Shown: positions 1 through 9,627, counted from the first letter of the stretch. The stretch: 33,955 nucleotides of DNA from Fonticula-like sp. SCN 57-25 (GCA_001724245.1 MEDX01000094.1:1-33955), one strand, 5' to 3'. Notes: generated by a model from the sequence alone, not told the origin. Translations and numbers: made by a program.

Positions 1-1
1 G

Positions 2-250
2 GGCGGCGAGAGCAGCGGCGATGAGGGCGGCGACGACTCAAAGGCCAAGGCGTTCAAGAAGCTGGCCGCCGCGCGCCGGCGCTCGGGCGGCGCCGAGACG
101 TCCACACCAGGCCGCCGCCGTGTCGTCATGGATGACGTGATCGACTCGGACGAGTCTGGGAGCGACCAAGAGGGCGAGGTCAACGACGACAGCCGCATGA
201 GCGTGTCGCCCGCGCCGGCCCAGGACGCGTCGCCCGAGACGGACGCGTGA
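2..250 (+). CDS. 3' end of an unidentified gene with a Ser/Asp/Glu-rich tail (partial)
   Basis: An open frame runs from the window edge (codons starting at base 2) to TGA at 248-250, giving the last 82 residues of a longer protein. The tail is mixed charge: a lysine/arginine patch (KAKAFKKLAAARRR), a second basic patch before VVMDDVIDSDESGSD, then an acidic serine-rich end. Such tails are common in nuclear and chromatin proteins and carry many possible CK2 sites, but no domain is visible. Function unknown. The codon use is GC-rich like the other genes here, which supports it being coding. Nothing upstream is in the window. Confidence 0.6.
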   Translation, partial: GGESSGDEGGDDSKAKAFKKLAAARRRSGGAETSTPGRRRVVMDDVIDSDESGSDQEGEVNDDSRMSVSPAPAQDASPETDA

Positions 251-886
251 GCTTATAAAAGTCTATTTTTTCAAGTACTTGTATCATAATTCATGCTTGC
301 CCACATACTTCATCGGCTATTTATTACCCTTGATTGGTGGGAAAAGTGGGCTGCAGATGTTGCGATTGGTCAGTTCAAGCACCTCGACCGTCCAAAAAAG
401 GCCCACGCTCCTCATTGGGCGCGATACTATTTATGGAGTGGAATCGAACGTTCCTGATGATTTGATTGGTGGATCCAGCCTTTTTCCGTTCATAATTTGG
501 CGAATCGGAATGCCAAGGTGCAATTCAAAGCGGTCTTTCTCGCCAGAAAAGGAAAGAGTCTCACGGCCGTTCAACATGGGAGACATGGCTTGAAGCGGCC
601 TTTTCTGTTTGAACGGAACGCGGCTTAGCATCGCCTCGCAGGGGGAGGGGTAAAGTTGGGCGTGAAGCGTTTTCGACAGCGAGCGGGTGGGTCGCCGTGT
701 GATCATCGTCGCGACCCTTTGCTTCCCCCGCTGTCTGTTTTTTTTTAGCGTGGGCATTCGCCTTCGGCCGCGAGCGGGCATCCCGAACGCCGGGTTTTAT
801 ATTAATTGCTTCCATCCTCGCTCCGCCATTCGGGCGACCTTTACTGCAGGCGGGCAGCCGATATCTGTCGGAGGGCCAGACATTTT
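251..886. other. Intergenic region upstream of the zinc-finger gene, with four CCAAT-type boxes
   Basis: No convincing gene lies here; the overlapping open frames have no family features. The stretch is less GC-rich than the genes. It carries four ATTGG (reverse CCAAT) pentamers at 333-337, 365-369, 414-418 and 465-469, all in the same orientation, so it probably contains the promoter and 5' UTR of the downstream + strand gene as well as the 3' UTR of the upstream one. Confidence 0.5.
333..469 (-). promoter_or_regulatory. Cluster of four same-orientation CCAAT boxes
   Basis: ATTGG occurs at 333-337, 365-369, 414-418 and 465-469, with start-to-start distances of 32, 49 and 51 bp. Two sit in the longer context TGATTGGTGG (331-340) and TTGATTGGTGG (462-472). 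CCAAT is the NF-Y/HAP binding core. NF-Y binding here is inferred from the motif only. Confidence 0.4.
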
Positions 887-2782
887 ATGTCGAGCACGCT
901 CTCCAGCGGCAAAGGAGCGCCGCCAGGGCCTCCCGTGGTGGAAGCGCAGTCGAAATGCCATTGGGCCGCGGGATTTTGTGACGGAACAAAGGATTACACG
1001 CCGCAGCAGCTGCAGGAGCATCTTCTTGAGCATGTAACAAAGGAGAAGGAGGTACATAGTAATGTTTACAACGGCAAGGACGAGACGTTTTTCTATTGCA
1101 AAGTACGCTCGGTGCCGCCGCTGGATTCCTCGGCTAATCGTTGGTTTTTGCAGTGGCGGGGCTGTTCGTCTGCTGGATCGGACGGGTCGGCGTACTGTAG
1201 GCAAAAGAAGTACGACGTCATCGTTCACCTCAAGTGCCACTCCAAGTTTGAAGAGTATCAGTGTAGGCACTGTCGCAAGTCGTTCCTTCGCAAGTCCGAC
1301 CGCGATCGCCACGAAAACAACGCCAACCTTCATCGGACGACCAGTACGGGCTCAACCGATATCCAGGCCGAGGAGGCCTCTGCGTCGCCCACCACCAGCA
1401 ATGCACCCCCGCGTTTTTTTATGGCGTTGCAGCGCCTTCCTTTTTCAAGCCAGCAGCAGAATAACTGCGCCCCGGGCCAGCCGAGGTCCATGGGGCAACT
1501 TGTGCCGCCCTTCACCGATCGCCAGGCCGGCCCTATGCCCGCACGCCCTCTGTTCTCCGATTCTGCTGCTTTTGCGCCATCTTCGTTGCCGTCGCCGCTG
1601 GCGCAGCAGCATAGTCAGATGGACTACCATGACACGGTGAACTCGTACGCCAGCGATGGCGGCGAATTCGGCTCGCGATCACCGAAACGCCAGCGGATTG
1701 GGAGTCTCACGCCGGGCGTTGCGGCATCGTCGCCATCGTCCCCTGAAAAGTCGCTGATGCCGACGCGCACCCCCTCGATGGGCGACGCATCGTTTATGCA
1801 GATGATGGCATCGCAACACAATTCGCCGTTTCAACCGGCGACGTTGCAGCAACAGCAGCAGCAGCAACAGATCCTGCAGCAGCAATCAATCATGCAGCAG
1901 CAAGCCCTTTTGCAGCAGCATATAACTGCATTGCAAAATCAGCACCAGCAACAGCAGCTTCTACTTCAGCAGCAGCAGCAGCAGCTCCAACAGCAGCAGC
2001 AACAGCAGAAGCAGCAGCAGTACCCTCAGCCGTACTCGCACCAGCAGCAGCACGCGACCAAACAGGAGCACTTGCTTTCCCCCCGCCAGTTTACGTTTTC
2101 CTCGCCGACGCCCCCGCTGTCTCCTCGCCAGCCTTCTGCGGCGCAGATCCAGCCGGCCCACCCTCTCCAGATCGAGCTACCAAAGTCGCAAGGCTGGCCG
2201 TCGGTGGACAGCGGCCGCTTCAGCCTCCCGCCGCCTTCGCCGACGGGGACGCTGGCCCCCGCACATCTGATGCCGCAGATCAACAGCATGCGCGGGACGC
2301 CCGATTACACGCAGCTGAACCACTCGTGGTCGCCGACCACCGGCCTGTCGCCGCGCCAGAGGTCGTCGTTTGACCCTTCGCCACCGTCTCCGCAGCAGCA
2401 GCCGCAGCAACCGCTGCAACCGCTGCAGCGAAAGCAGTCGCTCCCGCCCTTTGCCCCGCCGGCGGTGTACCAGATGCCGTCGAATGGCGTCTCGCCGAAC
2501 GGCCCCTTTTGGGGAACGACGAGTGCCGGCGGGGCCGCGCCCGCCGCCGAGGAGCCCGACACGACGTTGACGCTGCTCTCGAACGTTGCTTTGATGCACC
2601 AGCCGCCCGAGAGCCGCGCGCCCGGCACAGCGCAGGGCCGCGTGACATCGCCGCCGGCTTGGCTGCCGCCGCACCTCGCAATGACGTATGCTGTGCACTC
2701 GCGCGAGAATGCAGGCGCAAAGGCCCCGGCTGTGCCGATGCCGGCGCAGAGCACACCGCAGGTCAAGGGCGCTGCCACATAA
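887..2782 (+). CDS. PacC/Rim101- or GLI/ZIC-like three-zinc-finger, polyglutamine transcription factor
   Basis: Exons 887-1102 and 1154-2782 encode 614 aa. The 51-nt intron (GTACGC...TTGCAG) has no stop and keeps the frame, so it looks like coding sequence. Removing it joins CK to WRGC and makes a CxWxxC knuckle. Finger 1: C24, C31, H45, H49. Finger 2: C71, C76, H97, H101. Finger 3: C109, C112, H125 and probably H132, an unusually long His spacing. Three fingers, the middle one beginning CKWxxC, is the layout of fungal PacC/Rim101 and of GLI/ZIC proteins; I cannot separate these by eye. The rest is low complexity: a long Q-rich block (1849-2045) and Pro/Ser-rich SP-containing segments. Probably a nuclear DNA-binding regulator. 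ATG 887 is the first ATG in frame. Confidence 0.8.
   Translation: MSSTLSSGKGAPPGPPVVEAQSKCHWAAGFCDGTKDYTPQQLQEHLLEHVTKEKEVHSNVYNGKDETFFYCKVRSVPPLDSSANRWFLQWRGCSSAGSDGSAYCRQKKYDVIVHLKCHSKFEEYQCRHCRKSFLRKSDRDRHENNANLHRTTSTGSTDIQAEEASASPTTSNAPPRFFMALQRLPFSSQQQNNCAPGQPRSMGQLVPPFTDRQAGPMPARPLFSDSAAFAPSSLPSPLAQQHSQMDYHDTVNSYASDGGEFGSRSPKRQRIGSLTPGVAASSPSSPEKSLMPTRTPSMGDASFMQMMASQHNSPFQPATLQQQQQQQQILQQQSIMQQQALLQQHITALQNQHQQQQLLLQQQQQQLQQQQQQQKQQQYPQPYSHQQQHATKQEHLLSPRQFTFSSPTPPLSPRQPSAAQIQPAHPLQIELPKSQGWPSVDSGRFSLPPPSPTGTLAPAHLMPQINSMRGTPDYTQLNHSWSPTTGLSPRQRSSFDPSPPSPQQQPQQPLQPLQRKQSLPPFAPPAVYQMPSNGVSPNGPFWGTTSAGGAAPAAEEPDTTLTLLSNVALMHQPPESRAPGTAQGRVTSPPAWLPPHLAMTYAVHSRENAGAKAPAVPMPAQSTPQVKGAAT
1849..2045 (+). 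repeat. CAG/CAA polyglutamine tract
   Basis: Impure (CAG/CAA)n within the zinc-finger gene, encoding glutamine runs interrupted by isoleucine, leucine, histidine and methionine. The mixing of CAG and CAA, and the interruptions, would limit slippage. It is likely a disordered activation or coiled-coil-like segment. Confidence 0.85.
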
Positions 2783-3128
2783 GATAGCGCGGTTTTTTGG
2801 ATTAGGAGTTTTGCAGAACTTATATATGATGTGCCTTGGATATCCTTTTTGTGTCTTTTGTGTGGATGATCGGTTCGTAAGTAGCTTGTTTGATGTTCGC
2901 CGAGTCATTGTATGAAGTACGCTCGTGCATTTTATGTCACGGAATTGCCAAAAGTGTGAGGGCGAAGCAATTTATGGAGCCACTGTTAATAGTATGACTT
3001 GTTCCATTAATACAATTCGAGTAAACATTTCACGCAATTTACACAATTATGTATACAAAATAAGTCCCTTATGCGGGGTTCAGCCATAGGGTGTCATGGA
3101 TCTACCATAGGATCTGCCACAAGAACTG
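2783..3128. other. Convergent 3' region between the zinc-finger gene and RPP21
   Basis: Two genes end toward each other here. The sequence is AT-rich (for example 2813-2830 and 2990-3060) and probably holds both 3' UTRs and cleavage/polyadenylation signals. I see no gene or structured RNA. Confidence 0.5.
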
Positions 3129-3693
3129 CTATGTATCTACTGTGGCTGTCGGGGCCGCTGTCGGGCATGGGGCAGTCTGCGAGGCCTGCGACTCTTCTTT
3201 GGCTTTCCGCCCAGCGTCCCTCTTTTGCTTCCGCTTTGATTCCTGGTTGCCCGACTGCTCTTGCTTCTTCGCCTCACCCGCCGCCGGATCGTACACGGCC
3301 GACGGAAACTGGCTGTTAAAGGTCGGCCGGTGACGCAACGTAGGGAAGCGCTTCACTGCGCTGCACGACCCGCAGCGCACAACAAGGTGCGGCTCCCGAC
3401 GGCCGCGCGTACGCGTCGAGCTCGAGTCACCGGGAACAAGCAGCGAGCGGCATTTCTTGCAAATCATGCGCTTCACATTGGGGTCCCTAGGCTGTTTCAG
3501 TACACGGCTAGCATCATGGATCGCGCGCGCACAATCGAAGCACTTGCTTATGAACGACCGTTTTCATATCATTCATGAGAGCGGCGGCGAGCGGCGGCGC
3601 CTGCGCCTGCTGCACCGTCCACATGGCCGCCTGCTGAAGAAAGTTGACGCGCATCAGCGCATCGCGGGCGCCGGCCAGCGGCCGATCCGACAT
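3129..3693 (-). CDS. RPP21: RNase P protein subunit Rpp21/Rpr2
   Basis: Exons 3693-3533 and 3486-3129 encode 172 aa; the intron is 46 nt (GTGCGC...CCTAG). Rpp21/Rpr2 is a zinc-ribbon subunit of nuclear RNase P, which removes tRNA 5' leaders. Splicing rebuilds the family core: an N-terminal helix (RVNFLQQAAMW), then LRLDPNVKR, then ICKKC...L..G, then HLVVRCGSCSAVKRFP. The CxxC pairs form the zinc site and the TRxR stretch is typical of eukaryotic and archaeal members. The C-terminal third is lysine-rich, then Ala/Thr-rich. ATG 3693 gives the normal short N-terminus. A CACGTG E-box lies 4 bp upstream of the ATG (3697-3702). Confidence 0.9.
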
Positions 3694-4086
3694 CACCACG
3701 TGGCCAGGCGATGAGTGACAGAATGGACGGGACGAAGGGCTGCAACGCTTTAAAAGAGCGAGCAAAGAAAACAAAAGTCACTTGCAGAGAACAGCAAACA
3801 AAAGAGGTGCTGGAGTTACATAATGAATGCTGCGAATTATGGATTAGAGTATGCACGAAAATATGTCCTTTTGTCTAGATACGCCTGTGGTCAAATTGTC
3901 ATAGGTAGCGAGGTATGTGCATTGGTATTAAAACAATATAACAAGTAATTTGAACACGTCGAAAGGTACAAGATAAATGCGATAAACGACCAAAGCGAAA
4001 CAACATTCGGCACAAAAGCGACAGGCCGGCCAACGCGGCAAGCCCAAAGCACAGGCGCGCACAGCGACGCCGCGCCTCTACCCGCG
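3694..4086. other. Gap between YAP homologue 3' end and RPP21 start
   Basis: Both neighbours are on the minus strand, so this holds the 3' UTR of the YAP homologue and the promoter of RPP21. It includes CACGTG at 3697-3702 and an AT-rich middle section (about 3760-3960). No gene seen. Confidence 0.5.
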
Positions 4087-5357
4087 CTACTCGCCCATGT
4101 TATCGTCGTCTGGTCCGGCCTGATTAAAGTACTGGTCGATATTGACGTCAGCGGCAGTCTGCCCCATGAACGCCGACAGCGACGAGTTCCACGTGTTGGT
4201 CGGCGACTCGAGCATCCCCATTGGCGACGCGAGAATCGGCGATAGCGACTGCTGCCCGGCGGTGCCGTTCCCACCGCTCGCCGCGCCGCCGTGCCCGCCC
4301 GCGCCGCCCGCGAGCATCGCCTGCTGGCTCGCGTGGAACGCCTCGACCTGCAGCGGCGTGAGCTTGAAATCGAGCAATGCCGGCTCGCTGTTGGGCTCGT
4401 TGAAGCTGCTGGCGCGCTGGTGCCCGCCGTGCACGAGCGGCGGCGACAGGCCCTCGATCGAGTCCTCAGAGTGGTAGTCGTGGAAGGACGCCGCGCGCTG
4501 GTGGTGCGACTGCTGCTGCGCCTGAAGGAACCGATTCCGGTACTGGAAGGCGCTCGCGGGGATCTCGGCGCTCGGGCTGAACATGCCGCGGCGCTGCTGA
4601 GGAGAGGGCTGCTGCTGGGCCTGCGCCTGCTGCTGAGCGCGCATCATCATGTCCCAGTTGGGGGCGGCCTGGACGGGGGAGGGGCCGCGGGAGCGAGCGG
4701 GGCGGCGGGGGTCATTCCACGTCGTCGTCTGATTCACATGACTGAAAGTAGGTGTGTCAATAGGAGGGAAAATGGAGGGAAATGGAGGGAAATCAAGAGA
4801 AAATGGAGAGAAAATTGGGCAAAGTAAAGGAAAAACAAGTTAATACAAGCCAAAAAACAAGCCTAATACAGGCCAAAACAAAGGCTATAACAAGTCAAAG
4901 CAAGCAAAAACGAATAATCAAAAGTAGACAATGTGCGCACTCGACATAGTACGGAGCGTTATCGGCCGTAAAGCGGCGCTCCCACCCGGACGGCAGCGGC
5001 CCTGCGCGACGACAGTCAGCGGCAAAAAACAGACACCCAAAAGCGCGTACCATAGTCCTGGTCATTGCCGCCTTCCCCGTCAATGTGCAGCGCCGGGAAC
5101 GACGTGTTCGTCGGCTGCGACATGATCGCGTTCGTCATCGGGTCGAGCCACGTTGTCGTCTGCGTCTGGTGATTGACAAAGTAGAGGCGGCCGTCGGGCG
5201 CCTGCCCGCGCTCCCAGCCCTCGGGCAGCTCCTCGGCGTCATAGAATTCTTCTTGCTGGCGGCGGCCCTTCTTGGTGCCGCCGGTTAGCGACCCGGACGA
5301 CGACTTGCGCTCCACCTTGACGGACACTGACGACGACGAGGGCGACGTATTCGACAT
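4087..5357 (-). CDS. YAP1: Yorkie/YAP homologue: tandem WW domains and LATS-type phosphorylation motifs
   Basis: Exons 5357-5051, 5001-4941 and 4741-4087 encode 340 aa; introns are 49 and 199 nt and the second interrupts WW2. WW1 (about 43-75) begins LPEGWE and ends TTTWLDP; WW2 (about 104-136) begins GPLPSGWE and ends TTTWNDPRR after splicing. The linker and the GPLPxGWE start are typical of YAP. Two HxRxxS motifs, the consensus for LATS kinases, are at H203-S208 and H230-S235; the first is followed by DSIEGLS (216-222), resembling the DSG-type degron near YAP Ser381. The C-terminus is Q/S/G-rich, consistent with transactivation. Inferred role: Hippo-regulated coactivator. I find no N-terminal TEAD-binding omega-loop sequence and no C-terminal PDZ ligand. 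The bHLH gene ends 88 bp upstream, leaving little room for more exons. Confidence 0.85.
4742..4940 (-). repeat. Repeat-rich 199-nt intron 2 of the YAP homologue
   Basis: This intron is 3-4 times longer than the others. On the plus strand it is strongly purine-biased, with repeated GGGAAA/TGGAGGGAAA units (4766-4820) and then a run of imperfect CAAGCC/CAAGTC/CTAATACA units (4838-4915). On the sense strand it is therefore pyrimidine-rich, leading to the acceptor CTTTCAG. Confidence 0.6.
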
Positions 5358-5445
5358 GGAGGGGGCGGGTGACTTTTTCTTTGACGAGCCGCCGTGGTCG
5401 ATGCCAGGTGCGCCGCCGGTGAGGACGCTGGGATGGCGGGGTAAG

Positions 5446-5958
5446 TCAAGGGGATCGAGGCGTGCAAAGATCGTACTGGAGCTGGGACTTTAGCTGCGCG
5501 TTCTCCATATTCATGCGCTCAAGCTCGTGCATCAACGCCGACTTGTGCTCTTGCATTCCGTTGATGAATGCCACGGCTGTGCGACATTCGTGTGAGACGG
5601 ACGTGCCACGCATGGGGGAGGAAGCAGGCAGAACGTACCATGATTGAGAATTTCAATCTTTGTAAACTTTTTGTCGGCGCACGTCGGTACGCACGCCTTG
5701 AGCGCCTGAAAGGCGTCAACGAGCTGTCGCCTCCGCTGCTTTTCGCTCACCGAGTGGCTCTGTCTTACGGTCTCCGAAGCAGCTGGTTGAACAACGAAGA
5801 AAAGGATCGGAGGGTTAGATCACGGGCACCGGCGAGCGATGTCAGCACGTACAGTCTTTAACGTCCTCGCCCTCTGAATCGTCGCTTTCCCCTGGCGTAT
5901 TGCTCTTGTCGCGACGCATGCGGTACCCGCCGGATCCCCCCGCGGACGGCACAAACAT
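5446..5958 (-). CDS. Small bHLH-leucine zipper transcription factor (Max/Mlx-like class)
   Basis: Exons 5958-5853, 5782-5639 and 5576-5446 encode 126 aa; introns 70 and 62 nt. The acidic N-terminus is followed by a basic region with H45, E49 and R53 ([11 protein letters not shown]), the H-E-R pattern of group B bHLH proteins that bind CACGTG. Helix 1 has FQALKACVP, the loop CADKKFTK, helix 2 [16 protein letters not shown] zipper continues with heptad positions M91, L98, M105 and L112. The protein ends soon after the zipper, like Max, with no activation domain visible, so it may act as a heterodimer partner. Start ATG 5958 is the first ATG before the acidic segment. It lies head-to-tail with the YAP homologue 88 bp downstream. 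Confidence 0.85.
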
Positions 5959-6315
5959 CTTGCGCTGAAGCGACCGAGAGCAGGTCCGGGGCTTTGGTAA
6001 AAACAAGTCGGTTTCGAGTCGGGTTTGGTAGGTTTCGGTGACAAAAAATTCTGTTTCCGTCGTTGTCTGTTTCAGGTTGATCGAGCAAAACGGGCTTCAA
6101 ATTGACAGGTTGAGGCGTGGCATAAATGAAAAGCAAGTTTTCTGCTGTCGACCCTTGAAAAGCACAGTTTTCTGTTATAAAAGTGCATCGCTATAGTTTA
6201 GAGCGATAGCTGTGCATCGCCAAAGCCGTCATAAATGCGCGATTTGTGTGTTGAAAAAAAGTATACGAAAAGACTAGTTTATTGCAGGGATGCAAGAGTG
6301 CCGCATTGATGCTGC
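5959..6315. other. Gap between glycine decarboxylase 3' end and bHLH start
   Basis: Both flanking genes are on the minus strand; this should contain the bHLH promoter and the decarboxylase 3' UTR. There is a small hairpin, ATCGCT (6187-6192) with AGCGAT (6202-6207), flanked by a direct repeat GTGCATCG at 6183 and 6212. No gene seen. Confidence 0.45.
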
Positions 6316-7042
6316 TTAGTACGTGTCCATGGGCGGGCACGTGCACATGAGGTTGCGGTCACCAAACGCGTCGTCGAGACGCGAGGTGGCGGGCCAGAAC
6401 TTGTTGGCGCGCACGTAGGGCAGCGGGTAGGCCGCCTGCTCACGCGTGTACGGGACGGTCCACTCGTCGCCGGTGATGACGTGGGCCGGGTGAGGGGCGT
6501 TCTTGAGGATGTTGTTTGTGCGGGGCACCTTGCCCGACTCGATCTGGGCAATCTCCTCGCGGATGCTAAGCATGGCGTCGCAGAAGCGGTCGAGCTCGGC
6601 CTTGCCCTCCGACTCGGTGGGCTCAATCATGAGACTGCCGGGCACCGGGAAGGACATGGTGGGGCTGTGGAAGCCATAGTCCTGCAGGCGCTTGGCGACG
6701 TCGATGGCCTCGATGCCGGCCGAGTTCTTGAACGCGCGAAGGTCAATGATGAACTCGTGCGCGCACATGCCCTTGTCGTTGACGAAGCGGATCGAGTACG
6801 CCTTCTCGAGACGCGCCTTCATGTAGTTGGCGTTGAGGATGGCGGTCTGGGTGGCGAGGCGGAGGCCCTCCGTGCCCATCATGCGGATGTACGCCCACGG
6901 GATCGGGAGGATCGACGCCGACGAGTAGGACGCGGCGGCGACCGGGCCGATGGCCTTGGGGTTGCCGTTCGGCGTCACCGGGTGCGACGGGAAGAACTGC
7001 GCGAGGTGCTTCTTGGCGCCGATCGGGCCCATGCCAGGGCCA

Positions 7043-7080
<38 letters not shown>

Positions 7081-9309
7081 CAGGTGGCACACGTCAGCGC
7101 CATAGTCGCCGGGGCGGCAGAGGCCGACCTGGGCGTTCATGTTGGCACCATCAAGGTACACCTGGCCGCCGTTGGCGTGAATAATGTCGCACGCGTCGCG
7201 GACGCCGTCCTCAAACACACCGTACGTCGACGGGTACGTGATCATGATGGCGGCGAGGTTGTCGCGGTGCTTCTCGGCCTTGGCCTTGACGTCGGCAAGG
7301 TCCAGGCGGCCGTCAGCGTGGCACGCAACGGGCACCACGGTGTAGCCGCAGAGGTTGGCAGAGGCGGGGTTGGTGCCGTGCGCCGAAACGGGGATCAGGC
7401 ACACGTTGCGGTGGCCCTCGTTGCGGCTCTTGTGGTACTCGCGGATGCACATAAGGCCAGTGAACTCGCCGTTGGCACCGCTGTTGGGCTGGAGGGAGAC
7501 ACCGTCAAAGCCAGTGATCTCGGCAAGGTCGCGCTCGAGGTCGGCAAAGAGGCGAGCGTAGCCCTTGGCCTGCTCGGCCGGGGCGTACGGGTGCACGCTG
7601 TTGAACTCGGGCCAGGTGATCGGCACCATCTCGGTGGTCGCGTTCAGCTTCATCGTGCACGAGCCGAGGGCAATCATCGACGTGGTCAGCGAAAGATCCT
7701 TGTTCTGCAGGCGCATGATGTAGCGCAGCATCTCCGTCTCAGAGTGGTACAGGTTGAAGACGGGGTGCTCGAGGAACGGCGTAGTGCGGGCAAGCGCCTT
7801 GGACGGGACAGTGTCCTTGACGGCGGCCGAGATCTTGTCGAGCGAGGGCGTCGCGGCGCCGTCGGCAAAGACGGCAAAGAGCGCCTCGAGGTCGGCGGCC
7901 GACGTGGTCTCGTCAACCGAAATCGTGACAGTCTTGTCGTCCAGCTTGCGCAGGTTCATGTGCTTGGCGGCGGCGGCGGCGATGACCGCGTCGGCCGAGC
8001 CACCCTTGGGCTTGATGGCGATCGTGTCGAAGAAGTCGCCGGCCTGGACGGTGTGGCCGAGCTGGCGGAGGCCCTCGGCGAGCGAGGCCGCCATAAAGTG
8101 CGTGCGGCGGGCGATGCCGCGGAGGCCGTCGGCACCGTGGTACACGGCGTACATGGCGGCCATGTTGGCGAGGAGCGCCTGGGCAGTGCAAATGTTGGAC
8201 GTGGCGTTCTCGCGGCGAATGTGCTGCTCGCGCGTCTGGAGGGCAAGGCGCATAGCAACGTTGCCCTTGGCGTCCTTGGAGACACCGATGAGGCGGCCGG
8301 GCATGCGGCGCTTGAGCTCATTCGTGGTCGCAAAGAAGGCAGCGTGCGGGCCGCCGTAGCCGAGCGGCACACCAAAGCGCTGGGCCGAGCCGTAGCAGAC
8401 GTCGGCGCCAAACTCGGCGGGCGGCGTCAGCACAGTGAGGGCGAGCAGGTCGGCGCCGACGACAAAGAGGCCACCGGCCTTGTGCACGTTGTCGGCGAAC
8501 GACTTGTAGTCGTTGATGGAGCCGTCGGTGGTCGGGTACTGCACGAGGGCGCCGGCGAGGTCCTCACCGAAAGTGGCCGTGCGGTAGTCGCCGACGACAA
8601 TCTTGATGTTGAAGGGCTCGGCGCGCGTGCGGATGCAGGCGAGCGTCTGGGGGTGCACCTTCTCGTCCACAAAGAAGGTGTGGCGCGACTGGTCGTGGAA
8701 GGCAAAGGACATCATCATGCCCTCGGCGGCGGCAGTGCCCTCGTCGAGGAGCGAGGCATTGGCAATGTGGAGACCGGTCAGGTCGGTGACGACGGTCTGG
8801 AAGTTGAGGAGCGACTCGAGGCGGCCCTGGGAGATCTCGGGCTGGTACGGGGTGTACTGGGTGTACCATCCGGGGTTCTCCATGACATTGCGGAGGATCA
8901 CGTTCGGGACAAAGGTGTTGTAGTAGCCCATGCCGATGAACGAGCGCCAGACCTGGTTGTCGTCGGCGTACTTGCGAAGGTGCGCCAGGAGGGCCTGCTC
9001 GGTGAGCGGCTCCTCAAGCTTAAGGTCCTCCTTGACGCGAATCGACTTGGGGATCGTGCGGTCAATGAGCTCGTCGATCGACTTGGCGCCGATCGTGGAG
9101 AGCATGGTCTCACGCTCCGCCTCGGTCGGGCCAATGTGGCGACGCGCGAACGTATCGAGCGGCGCATAGGGGCTCGCCTGCATACGGGCGGCCGTCACGG
9201 AAAGCGCGCGCAGTGACACGTGTCCGATCGACGTCGAACGAACGGCGGCGCCGTTAGCGGCGACAGCGCCAGTGCGCACCGCCAAGCGGGTGGCAGCCAA
9301 GCGCAGCAT
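6316..9309 (-). CDS. GLDC: Mitochondrial glycine dehydrogenase (decarboxylating), P-protein
   Basis: A single exon encodes 997 aa, normal for eukaryotic P-protein. It catalyses PLP-dependent glycine decarboxylation in the mitochondrial glycine cleavage system, passing the aminomethyl group to H-protein lipoate. The N-terminus (MLRLAATRLAVRTGAVAANG) is rich in Arg/Ala/Ser with no acids, a mitochondrial presequence. The mature part starts near FARRHIGPTEAE, a family landmark. Other marks: YTPYQPEISQGRLESLLNFQ, NASLLDEGTAAAE, and the PLP lysine K747 in [20 protein letters not shown]. ATG 9309 is the first in-frame ATG; an upstream GTG extension is unlikely. The long open frame on the other strand is a codon-bias shadow. 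No intron, unlike most neighbours. Confidence 0.97.
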
Positions 9310-9627
9310 TGTTACTACACGGGGGGAACAGGGCACGAGTCAGTTCACCTCACTAATCCTTCCTTTTCCTCCACGCACGTCCACGCGTTTCACCTCCTCG
9401 GCAAAGCTCGGATGCGGTCGTCCACGTGGGCTTTTTAACTGGTTCTGGCGCGTGCTGTGATTGGATCAAAATGACAGAGCGGGGACAGCTTTTCCGGGGG
9501 GACCATATGGCTACTTCTGGTTTATGATAGATAAGAAGAATGGAACACATGCACAGCGGGTGACAGGGTCACCCGCACGCTCTCACGTACAAACGGGCAA
9601 GCACACATTTCAAATGGGAGTGGATAG
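9310..9627. other. Gap between RAD23 3' end and glycine decarboxylase start
   Basis: This holds the decarboxylase promoter and the RAD23 3' UTR. It contains a CACGTG E-box (9423-9428, TCCACGTGGG, about 115 bp upstream of the ATG) and a CCAAT-type ATTGG at 9460-9464. No gene seen. Confidence 0.5.
9423..9428. promoter_or_regulatory. CACGTG E-box upstream of glycine decarboxylase
   Basis: Palindromic CACGTG in TCCACGTGGG, about 115 bp before the ATG at 9309. It is the expected target of H-E-R bHLH-zipper proteins such as the one encoded at 5446-5958; the link is inference. Confidence 0.35.

Noticed and set aside
1961-2161. Leucine-rich minus-strand frame opposite the polyglutamine tract
   Set aside because: It is simply the CTG/TTG complement of CAG/CAA codons.
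6187-6207. Small hairpin between GLDC and the bHLH gene as a structured RNA
   Set aside because: A six-base stem with a nine-base loop is expected by chance and has no supporting context.
6481-9216. A 911-residue open frame on the plus strand opposite glycine decarboxylase
   Set aside because: It mirrors a strongly GC-biased coding strand, is rich in Val/Gly/Arg/Ala/Asp without domain pattern, and the minus strand encodes an unmistakable P-protein.
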